This document shows, in pieces, positions 27,498 to 39,370 of a stretch of DNA of 64,000 nucleotides; position 1 is the stretch's first letter, and each line of letters starts with the position of its first letter. The stretch is from Platycnemis pennipes (lineage: Eukaryota; Arthropoda; Insecta; Odonata; Platycnemididae), in contig OW121857.1 of assembly GCA_933228895.1 (NCBI GenBank), positions 2,666,001-2,730,000 of the forward strand, in the 5' to 3' direction. The notes below the pieces were generated by a model. That model did not search any database. It was not told the origin of the DNA and was given only the letters and a program-made list of their open reading frames with translations. The translations under genes and the position numbers were made by a program.

Positions 27498-28587
27498 CAT
27501 AGCAACGAGAAGAGGTGAAAACGTGAATTTATTTGCAAAAACAGCGTTTGTAGTTGAAATAAAAAGCATAAATTCATAATTCAAGTAACGCCACTGAGCA
27601 GAATTTTTTTATTTTGCTATGAAATACCTAACAAAGTGGTGTGGATCGCAACGAGAAGTGGCACAATTATGAATTTTATTTGCTAAACAGCGTTTGTTGT
27701 TGAAATAAATAGCATAAATTCAGCATTCAAGTAACGCCATTGAGCAGAATTTTTTTATTTTGATATGAAATACTTAACAAAATTGTGTGGATCGACGCGA
27801 GAAGAGGCGAAAACGCGAATTTTATTTGCAAAAGCAGCGTTGGTTGTTGAAAGAAATAACATAAATTCAGAATTGAAGTAAGGCCACGGAGAGGAATTTT
27901 TTAATTTTGCTATGAAACCTTTAAAACTTTGTGCGGATCGCAACGACAAGTTGTGAAATTATGAATTTTTTATGCAAAAACTGCGTTTGTAGGTAAAATA
28001 AATAGCATAGATTCAGAAAAAAAGTAACGTCACTGAGCAGAATTTTTTAATATTGATATGAAATACTTAACAAAATTATGTGGATAGCAACGAGAAGAGG
28101 CGAAATTATGAATTTTGTTTGGAAAAACAGCGTTTGTAGATGAAATAAATAGCATACATTGATAATTCAAGTAACGCCACTGAACAGAATTTTTTTATAA
28201 TGCTATGAAATACTTAACAAAATCGTGTGCATAGCAACGAGAAGAGGCGAAAACGTGAATTTATTTGCAAAAACAGCGTTTGTAGTTTAAATAAATAGCA
28301 TAAATTCAGAATTGAAGTAACGCCATTGAGCAGAATTTTTTTATTTTGTAATAAAATACTTAACGAAATTGTGTGGATCGCAACCAGAAGAGGCAAAAAC
28401 GCGAATTTTATTTGCAAAAAGGGCGTTTGTACTTGAAATAAAAAGCATAAATTCATAATTCAAGTAACGCCGCTGAGCAGAATTTTTTTATTTTGCTATG
28501 AAATACCTAACAAAATTGCGTGGATCGCAACGAGAAGTGGCGAAATTATGAATTTTATTAGCTAAAACAGCATTTGTAGTTGAAAAA

Positions 28588-28664
28588 AATAGCATAATTA
28601 TATGGCATATAATTATGCTATTATATAAGCAGTGGCGTTACATATATTCTATGTAACGCCACTG
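28588..28664. repeat. Double hairpin 9
   Basis: Palindromes at 28588-28622 and 28630-28664, 7507 bp after the copy at 21081 and sharing its gcagactttttttat variant. Confidence 0.95.
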
Positions 28665-29801
28665 AGCAGACTTTTTTTATATTGCTAGGAAATATTTGCC
28701 AAAATATGAGGATCGCAACGGCATGTGGCGAAATTATGAATTTTATTTGCAAAAACAGCGTTTGTAGTTTAAATAAATAGCATGAATTCAGAATTCAAGT
28801 AACGCCACTGAGCAGAATTTTTTTAAATTGCTAGGAAATACTTGTCAAAATTTTGAGAGTAGCAACGAGAAGATGCGAAAACGTGAATTTATTTGCATAA
28901 ACAGCGTTTATAATTGAAATAAGTAGCATACATTCAGAATTGAAGGTACGCCATTGAGCAGAATTTTTTTATTTTGATATGAAATACTTAACAAAATTGT
29001 GTGGATCGACGCGAGAAGAGGCGAAAACGCGAATTTTATTTGCAAAAGCAGCGTTGGTTGTTGAAAGAAATAACATAAATTCAGAATTGAAGTAAGGCCA
29101 CGGAGAGGAATTTTTTAATTTTGCTATGAAACCTTTAAAACTTTGTGCGGATCGCAACGACAAGTTGTGAAATTATGAATTTTTTATGCAAAAACTGCGT
29201 TTGTAGGTAAAATAAATAGCATAGATTCAGAAAAAAAGTAACGTCACTGAGCAGAATTTTTTAATATTGATATGAAATACTTAACAAAATTATGTGGATA
29301 GCAACGAGAAGAGGCGAAATTATGAATTTTGTTTGGAAAAACAGCGTTTGTAGATGAAATAAATAGCATACATTGATAATTCAAGTAACGCCACTGAACA
29401 GAATTTTTTTATAATGCTATGAAATACTTAACAAAATTGTGTGCATAGCAACGAGAAGAGGCGAAAACGTGAATTTATTTGCAAAAACAGCGTTTGTAGT
29501 TTAAATAAATAGCATAAATTCAGAATTGAAGTAACGCCATTGAGCAGAATTTTTTTATTTTGTAATAAAATACTTAACAAAATTGTGTGGATCGCAACCA
29601 GAAGAGGCAAAAACGCGAATTTTATTTGCAAAAAGGGCGTTTGTAGTTGAAATAAAAAGCATAAATTCATAATTCAAGTAACGCCGCTGAGCAGAATTTT
29701 TTTATTTTGCTATGAAATACCTAACAAAATTGCGTGGATCGCAACGAGAAGTGGCGAAATTATGAATTTTATTAGCTAAAACAGCATTTGTAGTTGAAAA
29801 A
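28588..29801. repeat. Satellite superunit gamma, copy 2
   Basis: 1214-bp copy of 21081-22294 at an offset of 7507 bp. Confidence 0.85.
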
Positions 29802-29878
29802 AATAGCATAATTATATGGCATATAATTATGCTATTATATAAGCAGTGGCGTTACATATATTCTATGTAACGCCACTG
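29802..29878. repeat. Double hairpin 10
   Basis: Palindromes at 29802-29836 and 29844-29878. Confidence 0.95.
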
Positions 29879-31246
29879 AGCAGAATTTTTTTATATTGCT
29901 AGGAAATATTTGCCAAAATATGAGGATCGCAACGGCATGTGGCGAAATTATGAATTTTATTTGCAAAAACAGCGTTTGTAGTTTAAATAAATAGCATGAA
30001 TTCAGAATTCAAGTAACGCCACTGAGCAGAATTTTTTTAAATTGCTAGGAAATACTTGTCAAAATTTTGAGAGTAGCAACGAGAAGATGCGAAAACGTGA
30101 ATTTATTTGCATAAACAGCGTTTATAATTGAAATAAGTAGCATACATTCAGAATTGAAGGTACGCCATTAAGCAGAATTTCTTTATTTTGTAATGAACTA
30201 CTTAAGAAAATTGTGTGGATCGCAACGATAAGAATCGAAAACGCGAATTTTATTTTCAAAAAGAGCGTTTGTGGTTGAAATAAAAAGCATAAATTCATAA
30301 TTCAAGTTACGCCACTGAGCAGAATTTTTTTATTTTGCTATGAAATATTTAACAAAATGGTGTGGATCGCAAAGAGAAGTGGGGAAATTATGAATTTTAT
30401 TAGCAAAAAGAGCGTTTGTAGGTGAAAAAAATAGCATAATTTGAGAATACATGTAACGCCACTGAGCAGAATTTTTTTATTTTGCTATGAAATACTTAAC
30501 AAAATTGTGTGGATCGAAAACGAGAAATGGCACAATTATGAATTTTATTTGCAAAAACAGCGTTGTTGTTGAAATAAATAGCATAAATTCAGCATTCAAG
30601 TAACGCCATTGAGCAGAATTTTTTTATTTTGATATGAAATACTTAACAAAATTGTGTGGATCGACGCGAGAAGAGGCGAAAACGCGAATTTTATTTGCAA
30701 AAGCAGCGTTGGTTGTTGAAAGAAATAACATAAATTCAGAATTGAAGTAAGGCCACTGAGAGGAATTTTTTAATTTTGCTATGAAACCTTTAAAACATTG
30801 TGTGGATCGCAACGACAAGTTGTGAAATTATGAATTTTTTATGCAAAAACTGCGTTTGTAGGTAAAATAAATAGCATAGATTCAGAAAAAAAGTAACGTC
30901 ACTTAACAGAAGTTTTTAATATTGATATGAAATTCTTAACAAAATTATGTGGATAGCAACGAGAAGAGGCGAAATTATGAATTTTATTTGCAAAAACAGC
31001 ATTTGTAGTTAAAATAAAACGATAAATTCATAATTCAAGTAACGCCACCGAGCAGAATTTTTTTATATTGCTAAAAAAAATACGTGACAAAATTGTGTGG
31101 ATCGTAACGAAAAGAGGCGAAATTATGAATTTTATTTGGAAAAACAGCGTTTGTAGGTGAAATAAATAGCATAAATTGATAATTCAAGTAACGCCACTGA
31201 ACAGAATTTTTTTATAATGCTATGAAATACTTAACAAAATTGTGTG

Positions 31247-31890
31247 CATAGCAACGAGAAGAGGTGAAAACGTGAATTTTATTGCAAAAACAGCGTTTGT
31301 AGTTGAAATAAAAAGCATAAATTCATAATTCAAGTAACGCCACTGAGCAGAATTTTTTTATTTTGCTATGAAATACCTAACAAAATGGTGTGGATCGCAA
31401 CGAGAAGTGGCGAAATTATGTATTTTATTTGCAAAAACAGCATTTGTAGGTATTTTGCATTTTGCTATGAAATACTTAACAAAATTGTGTGGATCGAAAA
31501 CGAGAAATGGCACAAAAAGCATGAATTCAGAAATAATGTAACGCCACTGAGCAGAATATTTATATTTTCCTGTGAAACCCTTAACAAAATTGTGTGGATC
31601 GCAACGAGAAGAGGCGAAATTATGTATTTTATTTGCAAAAACAGCATTTGTAGTTAAAATAAAACGATAAATTCATAATTCAAGTAACGCCACCGAGCAG
31701 AATTTTTTTATATTGCTAAAAAAATACGTGACAAAATTGTGTGGATCGTAACGAAAAGAGGCGAAATTATGAATTTTATTTGGAAAAACAGCGTTTGTAG
31801 GTGAAATAAATAGCATAAATTGATAATTAAAGTAACGCCACTGAACAGAATTTTTTTATAATGCTATGAAATACTTAACAAAATTGTGTG
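31247..31890. repeat. 644-bp unit, single copy
   Basis: Carries gtaggtattttgcat, unlike the otherwise matching unit at 16111, together with gataattaaag. Confidence 0.9.
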
Positions 31891-33037
31891 CATAGCAACG
31901 AGAAGAGGTGAAAACGTGAATTTATTTGCAAAAACAGCGTTTGTAGTTGAAATAAAAAGCATAAATTCATAATTCAAGTAACGCCACTGAGCAGAATTTT
32001 TTTATTTTGCTATGAAATACCTAACAAAGTGGTGTGGATCGCAACGAGAAGTGGCACAATTATGAATTTTATTTGCTAAACAGCGTTTGTTGTTGAAATA
32101 AATAGCATAAATTCAGCATTCAAGTAACGCCATTGAGCAGAATTTTTTTATTTTGATATGAAATACTTAACAAAATTGTGTGGATCGACGCGAGAAGAGG
32201 CGAAAACGCGAATATTATTTGCAAAAATAGCGTTGGTTGTTGAAAGAAATAACATAAATTCAGAATTGAAGTAAGGCCACTGAGAGGCGTACGTTGTTGA
32301 AATAAATAGCATAAATTCAGCATTCAAGTAACGCCATTGAGCAGAATTTTTTTATTTTGATATGAAATACTTAACAAAATTGTGTGGATCGACGCGAGAA
32401 GAGGCGAAAACGCGAATTTTATTTGCAAAAGCAGCGTTGGTTGTTGAAAGAAATAACATAAATTCAGAATTGAAGTAAGGCCACGGAGAGGAATTTTTTA
32501 ATTTTGCTATGAAACCTTTAAAACATTGTGCGGATCGCAACGACAAGTTGTGAAATTATGAATTTTTTATGCAAAAACTGCGTTTGTAGGTAAAATAAAT
32601 AGCATAGATTCAGAAAAAAAGTAACGTCACTGAGCAGAATTTTTTAATATTGATATGAAATACTTAACAAAATTATGTGGATAGCAACGAGAAGAGGCGA
32701 AATTATGAATTTTGTTTGGAAAAACAGCGTTTGTAGATGAAATAAATAGCATACATTGATAATTCAAGTAACGCCACTGAACAGAATTTTTTTATAATGC
32801 TATGAAATACTTAACAAAATTGTGTGCATAGCAACGAGAAGAGGCGAAAACGTGAATTTATTTGCAAAAACAGCGTTTGTAGTTGAAATAAAAAGCATAA
32901 ATTCATAATTCAAGTAACGCCGCTGAGCAGAATTTTTTTATTTTGCTATGAAATACCTAACAAAATTGCGTGGATCGCAACGAGAAGTGGCGAAATTATG
33001 AATTTTATTAGCTAAAACAGCATTTGTAGTTGAAAAA

Positions 33038-33114
33038 AATAGCATAATTATATGGCATATAATTATGCTATTATATAAGCAGTGGCGTTACATATATTCT
33101 ATGTAACGCCACTG
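33038..33114. repeat. Double hairpin 11
   Basis: Palindromes at 33038-33072 and 33080-33114. Confidence 0.95.
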
Positions 33115-34328
33115 AGCAGAATTTTTTTATATTGCTAGGAAATATTTGCCAAAATATGAGGATCGCAACGGCATGTGGCGAAATTATGAATTTTATTTGC
33201 AAAAACAGCGTTTGTAGTTTAAATAAATAGCATGAATTCAGAATTCAAGTAACGCCACTGAGCAGAATTTTTTTAAATTGCTAGGAAATACTTGTCAAAA
33301 TTTTGAGAGTAGCAACGAGAAGATGCGAAAACGTGAATTTATTTGCATAAACAGCGTTTATAATTGAAATAAGTAGCATACATTCAGAATTGAAGGTACG
33401 CCATTAAGCAGAATTTCTTTATTTTGTAATGAACTACTTAAGAAAATTGTGTGGATCGCAACGATAAGAATCGAAAACGCGAATTTTATTTTCAAAAAGA
33501 GCGTTTGTGGTTGAAATAAAAAGCATAAATTCATAATTCAAGTTACGCCACTGAGCAGAATTTTTTTATTTTGCTATGAAATATTTAACAAAATGGTGTG
33601 GATCGCAAAGAGAAGTGGGGAAATTATGAATTTTATTAGCAAAAAGAGCGTTTGTAGGTGAAAAAAATAGCATAATTTGAGAATACATGTAACGCCACTG
33701 AGCAGAATTTTTTTATTTTGCTATGAAATACTTAACAAAATTGTGTGGATCGAAAACGAGAAATGGCACAATTATGAATTTTATTTGCAAAAACAGCGTT
33801 GTTGTTGAAATAAATAGCATAAATTCAGCATTCAAGTAACGCCATTGAGCAGAATTTTTTTATTTTGCTATGAAATACCTAACAAAATTGTGTGGATCCC
33901 AACGAGAAGTGGCGAAATTATGAATTTTATTAGCAAAAAGAGCGTTTGTAGGTGAAAAAATTAGCGTAATTTGAGAATACATGTAACGCCACTGAGCAGA
34001 ATTTTTTTATATTGCGGAAATTGTGGCGAAATTATGAATTTTATTTGCAAAAGCAGCGTTGGTTGTTGAAAGAAATATTATAAATTCGGAATTGTAGTAA
34101 GGCCACTGAGAGGATTTTTTTATTTTGTAATAAAATACTTAACAAAATTGTGTGGATCGCAACCAGAAGAGGCAAAAACGCGAATTTTATTTGCAAAAAG
34201 AGCGTTTGTAGTTGAATTAAAAAGCATAAATTTATAATTCAAGTAACGCCACTGAGCAGAATTTTTTTATTTTGTTATGAAATACCTAACAAAAAAGCGT
34301 GGATCGCAACGAGAAGTTGCGAAATTAT

Positions 34329-34622
34329 GAATTTTATTAGCAGAAAGAGCGTTTGTAGGTGAAAAAAATAATATAATTTGAGAAAACATGTAACGCCACT
34401 GAGCAGAATTTTTTTATATTGCTAGGAAATATTTGACAAAATTGTGAGGATCGCAACGAGATGTGGCGAAATAATGAATTTTATTAGCAGAAAGAGCGTT
34501 TGTAGGTGAAAAAAATAATATAATTTGAGAAAACATGTAACGCCACTGAGCAGAATTTTTTTATATTGCTAGGAAATATTTGACAAAATTGTGAGGATCG
34601 CAACGAGATGTGGCGAAATAAT
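34329..34622. repeat. Recent single-monomer tandem duplication
   Basis: Two nearly identical 147-bp monomers, both starting gaattttat at 34329 and 34476. The first and the following monomer both contain the gcagaaagagcg variant, which occurs only once in the equivalent alpha units. Confidence 0.85.
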
Positions 34623-37209
34623 GAATTTTATTTGCAAAAACAGCGTTTGTAGTTAAAATAAATAACATAAATTCAGAATTCAAGTAACGCCACTGAACTG
34701 AATTTTTTTAAAATGCTAGGAAATACTTGACAAAATTTTATGGGTAGCAACGAGAAGATGCGAAAACGTGAATTTATTTGCATAAACAGCGTTTATAATT
34801 GAAATAAGTAGCATAAATTCAGAATTGAAGGTACGCCATTGAGCAGAATTTTTTTATTTTGTAATGAAATACTTAACAACATTGTGTGGATCACAACGAG
34901 AAGAATCGAAAACGCGAATTTTATTTGCAAAAACAGCGTTTGTTGTTGCAATAAATAGCATAAATGCAGCATTCAAGTAACGCAACTGAGCAAAATTTTT
35001 TTATATTGCTAGAAAATACTTGACAAAATTGTGTGGATCGCAACGAGAAGTGGCGAAATTATGAATTTTATTTGCAAAAGCAGCGTTGGTTGTTGAAAGA
35101 GATAACAAAAATTCAGAATTGAAGTAAAGCCACTAAGAAGTTTTTTTTTATTTTGTTATGAAACCTTTAAAACATTGTGTGGATCGCAACGACAAGTGGT
35201 GAAATTATGAATTATTTTTGCAAAAACTGCGTTTGTAGGTAAAATAAATAGCATAGATTCAGAAAAAAAGCAACGTCACTGAACAGACTTTTTTAATATT
35301 GATATGAAAGATTTAACAAAATTGTGTGCATCACAACGAGAAGAATCTAAAACGCGAAATTTATTTCCAAAAACAGCGTTTGTAGTTTAAATAAATAGCA
35401 TAAATTCATAATTCAAGTAACGCCACTGAGCAGAATTTTTTTATTTTGCTATGAAATACCTAACAAAATTGTGTGGATCGCAACGAGAAGTGGCGAAATT
35501 ATGAATTTTATTTGGAAAAACAGCGTTTGTAGATGAAATAAAAAGCATGAATTCAGAAATAATGTAACGCCACTGAGCAGAATATTTATATTTTCCTGTG
35601 AAACCCTTAACAAAATTGTGTGGATCGCAACGAGAAGAGGCGAAATTATGTATTTTATTTGCAAAAACAGCATTTGTAGTTAAAATAAAACGATAAATTC
35701 ATAATTCAAGTAACGCCACCGAGCAGAATTTTTTTATATTGCTAAAAAAATACGTGACAAAATTGTGTGGATCGTAACGAAAAGAGGCGAAATGATGAAT
35801 TTTATTTGGAAAAACAGCGTTTGTAGGTGAAATAAATAGCATAAATTGATAATTAAAGTAACGCCACTGAACAGAATTTTTTTATAATGCTATGAAATAC
35901 TTAACAAAATTGTGTGCATAGCAACGAGAAGAGGTGAAAACGTGAATTTATTTGCAAAAACAGCGTTTGTAGTTGAAATAAAAAGCATAAATTCATAATT
36001 CAAGTAACGCCACTGAGCAGAATTTTTTTATTTTGCTATGAAATACCTAACAAAATGGTGTGGATCGCAACGAGAAGTGGCACAATTATGAATTTTATTT
36101 GCTAAACAGCGTTTGTTGTTGAAATAAATAGCATAAATTCAGCATTCATGTAACGCCATTGAGCAGAATTTTTTTATTTTGATATGAAATACTTAACAAA
36201 ATTGTGTGGATCGACGCGAGAAGAGGCGAAAACGCGAATATTATTTGCAAAAGTAGCGTTGGTTGTTGAAAGAAATAACATAAATTCAGAATTAAAGTAA
36301 GGCCACTGAGAGGCGTACGTTGTTGAAATAAATAGCATAAATTCAGCATTCAAGTAATGCCATTGAGCAGAATTTTTTTATTTGATATGAAATACTTAAC
36401 AAAATTGTGTGGATCGACGCGAGAAGAGGCGAAAACGCGAATTTTATTTGCAAAAGCAGCGTTGGTTGTTGAAAGAAATAACATAAATTCAGAATTGAAG
36501 TAAGGCCACGGAGAGGAATTTTTTAATTTTGCTATGAAACCTTTAAAACATTGTGCGGATCGCAACGACAAGTTGTGAAATTATGAATTTTTTATGCAAA
36601 AACTGCGTTTGTAGGTAAAATAAATAGCATAGATTCAGAAAAAAAGTAACGTCACTGAGCAGAATTTTTTAATATTGATATGAAATGCTTAACAAAATTA
36701 TGTGGATAGCAACGAGAAGAGGCGAAATTATGAATTTTGTTTGGAAAAACAGCGTTTGTAGATGAAATAAATAGCATACATTGATAATTCAAGTAACGCC
36801 ACTGAACAGAATTTTTTTATAATGCTATGAAATACTTAACAAAATTGTGTGCATAGCAACGAGAAGAGGCGAAAACGTGAATTTATTTGCAAAAACAGCG
36901 TTTGTAGTTTAAATAAATAGCATAAATTCAGAATTGAAGTAACGCCATTGAGCAGAATTTTTTTATTTTGTAATAAAATACTTAACAAAATTGTGTGGAT
37001 CGCAACCAGAAGAGGCAAAAACGCGAATTTTATTTGCAAAAAGGGCGTTTGTAGTTGAAATAAAAAGCATAAATTCATAATTCAAGTAACGCCGCTGAGC
37101 AGAATTTTTTTATTTTGCTATGAAATACCTAACAAAATTGCGTGGATCGCAACGAGAAGTGGCGAAATTATGAATTTTATTAGCTAAAATAGCATTTGTA
37201 GTTGGAAAA

Positions 37210-37290
37210 AATAGCATAATTATATGGCATATAATTATGCTATTATATAAGCAGTGGCGTTACATAGAATATATGCTATAAATTTTTTTA
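37210..37290. repeat. Double hairpin 12, second palindrome rearranged
   Basis: The first palindrome is intact (37210-37244). In the second, the left arm cagtggcgttacat at 37252 is followed by agaatat, the reverse complement of the usual loop atattct. The usual right arm and monomer head are then missing and replaced by atgctataaa before the T run. Confidence 0.9.
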
Positions 37291-39291
37291 TATTGCTAGG
37301 AAATATTTGCCAAAATATGAGGATCGCAACGGCATGTGGCGAAATTATGAATTTTATTTGCAAAAACAGCGTTTGTAGTTTAAATAAATAGCATGAATTC
37401 AGAATTCAAGTAACGCCACTGAGCAGAATTTTTTTAAATTGCTAGGAAATACTTGTCAAAATTTTGAGAGTAGCAACGAGAAGATGCGAAAACGTGAATT
37501 TATTTGCATAAACAGCGTTTATAATTGAAATAAGTAGCATACATTCAGAATTGAAGGTACGCCATTAAGCAGAATTTCTTTATTTTGTAATGAACTACTT
37601 AAGAAAATTGTGTGGATCGCAACGAGAAGAATCGAAAACGCGAATTTTATTTGAAAAAACAGCGTTTGTTGTCGAAAGAAGTAACATAAAATCAGAATTG
37701 AAGTAAGGCACCTGAGAGGAATTTTTTTATTTTGCTATCAAACCTTTAAAACATTGTGTGGATCGCAAAGACAAGTGGTGAAATTATGAATTTTATTTGG
37801 AAAAACAGCGTTTGTAGGTGAAATAAAGAGCATAAATTGATAATTCAAGTAACGCCACAGAACAGAATTTTTTAATATTGATAAGAAATACTTAACCAAA
37901 TTATGTGGATAACAACGAGAAGAGGCGAAATTATGAATTTTATTTGGAAAAAAAGCGTTTATAGATGAAATAAAAAGGATGAATTCAGAAATAAAGTAAC
38001 GCCACTGAGCAGAATATTTTCATTTTCCTGTGAAACCATTAACAAAATTGTGTGGATCGCAACGAGAAGAGGCGAAATTATGTATTTTATTTGCAAAAAC
38101 AGGATTGTAGTTGAAATAAAAGGATAAATTCATAATTCAAGTAACGCCACCGAGCAGAATTTTTTTATATTGCTAAAAAAATACTTGACAAAATTGTGTG
38201 GATCGCAACGAAAAGAGGCGAAATTATGAATTTTATTTGGAAAAACAGCGTTTGTAGGTGAAATAAAAGGCATAAATTGATAATTCAAGTAACGCCACTG
38301 AACAGAATTTTTTTATAATGCTATGAAATACCTAACAAAATTGTGTGGATCGCAACGAGAAGTGGCGAAATTATGAATTTTATTAGCAAAAAGAGCGTTT
38401 GTAGGTGAAATAAATAGCAAAACTTGAGAATACATGTAACGCCACTGAGCAGAATTTTTATATTTTTCTATGAAAAACTTAAGAAAATACTGTGGATCGC
38501 AACGAGAAATGGCGAATTTATGAATTTTATTTGAAAAAACAGCGTTTGTTGTTGAAATAAATAGCATAAATTCAGCATTCAAGTAACGCCAATGAGCAGA
38601 ATTTTTTTATTTTAATATGAAATGCTTAACAAAATTGTGTGGATCGACGCGAGAAGAGGCGAAAACGCGAATTTTATTCGCAAAAGCAGCGTTGGTTGTT
38701 GAAAGAAATAACATAAATTCAGAATTGAAGTAAGGCCACTGAGAGGAATATTTTAATTTTGCTATGAAACCTTTAAAACATTGTGTGGATCGCAACGGCA
38801 AGTGGTGAAATTATGAATTTTTTTTGCAAAAACTTCGTTTGTAGGTAAAATAAATAGCATAAATTGAGAAAAAAAGTAAAGTCACTGAACAGAATTTTTT
38901 AATATTGATATGAAATACTTAACAAAATTATGTGGATAGCAACGAGAAGAGGCGAAATTATGAATTTTATTTGGAAAAACAGCGTTTGTAGATGAAATAA
39001 ATAGCATAAAGTCAGAATTGAAGTAACGCCATTGAGCAGAATTTTTTTATTTTGTAATAAAATACTTAACAAAATTGTGTGGATCGCAACCAGAAGAGGC
39101 AAAAACGCGAATTTTATTTGCAAAAAGAGCGTTTGTAGTTGAAATAAAAAGCATAAATTCATAATTCAAGTAACGCCGCTGAGCAGAATTTTTTTTTTGC
39201 TATGAAATACCTAACAAAATTGCGTGTATCGCAACGAGAAGTGGCGAAATTATGAATTTTATTAGCTAAAACAGCATTTGTAGTTGAAAAA
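37210..39291. repeat. Satellite superunit at the homogenised/divergent border
   Basis: 2082-bp unit. The first part follows the alpha/beta start. From about 37620 onward monomers diverge more strongly from those to the left and resemble the region to the right. Confidence 0.75.
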
Positions 39292-39370
39292 AATAGCATA
39301 ATTATATGGCATATAATTATGCTATATTATATAAGCAGTGGCGTTACATATATTGTATGTAACGCCACTG
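39292..39370. repeat. Double hairpin 13, diverged
   Basis: First palindrome at 39293-39325 has 16-bp arms, because two extra bases (gctatatt) interrupt the outer pair. The second, at 39336-39370, has loop tattg in place of tattc. Confidence 0.92.

Larger units (their letters stand above)
25310..28587. repeat. Satellite superunit beta, copy 4
   Basis: 3278-bp unit, equal to the 3179-bp beta unit plus a 99-bp tandem duplication. It contains the enlarged 743-bp version of the 644-bp unit (26755-27497). Confidence 0.85.
29802..33037. repeat. Satellite superunit beta, copy 5
   Basis: 3236-bp copy of 14666-17901 at an offset of 15136 bp, with one 644-bp unit at 31247-31890 and a ggcgtacgttg junction at about 32287. 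Confidence 0.85.
33038..37209. repeat. Satellite superunit alpha, copy 3
   Basis: 4172-bp unit, exactly 147 bp longer than the 4025-bp alpha unit at 10641. The extra length matches the monomer duplication at 34329. It retains the short monomer (about 34013) and the ggcgtacgttg junction (about 36311). Confidence 0.85.

Noticed and set aside
1..37600. Near-identical blocks as pure assembly artefact
   Set aside because: Copies carry private differences (99-bp and 147-bp insertions, different 644-bp copy numbers, single-base variants) that fit real duplications. Artefact cannot be fully excluded without reads.
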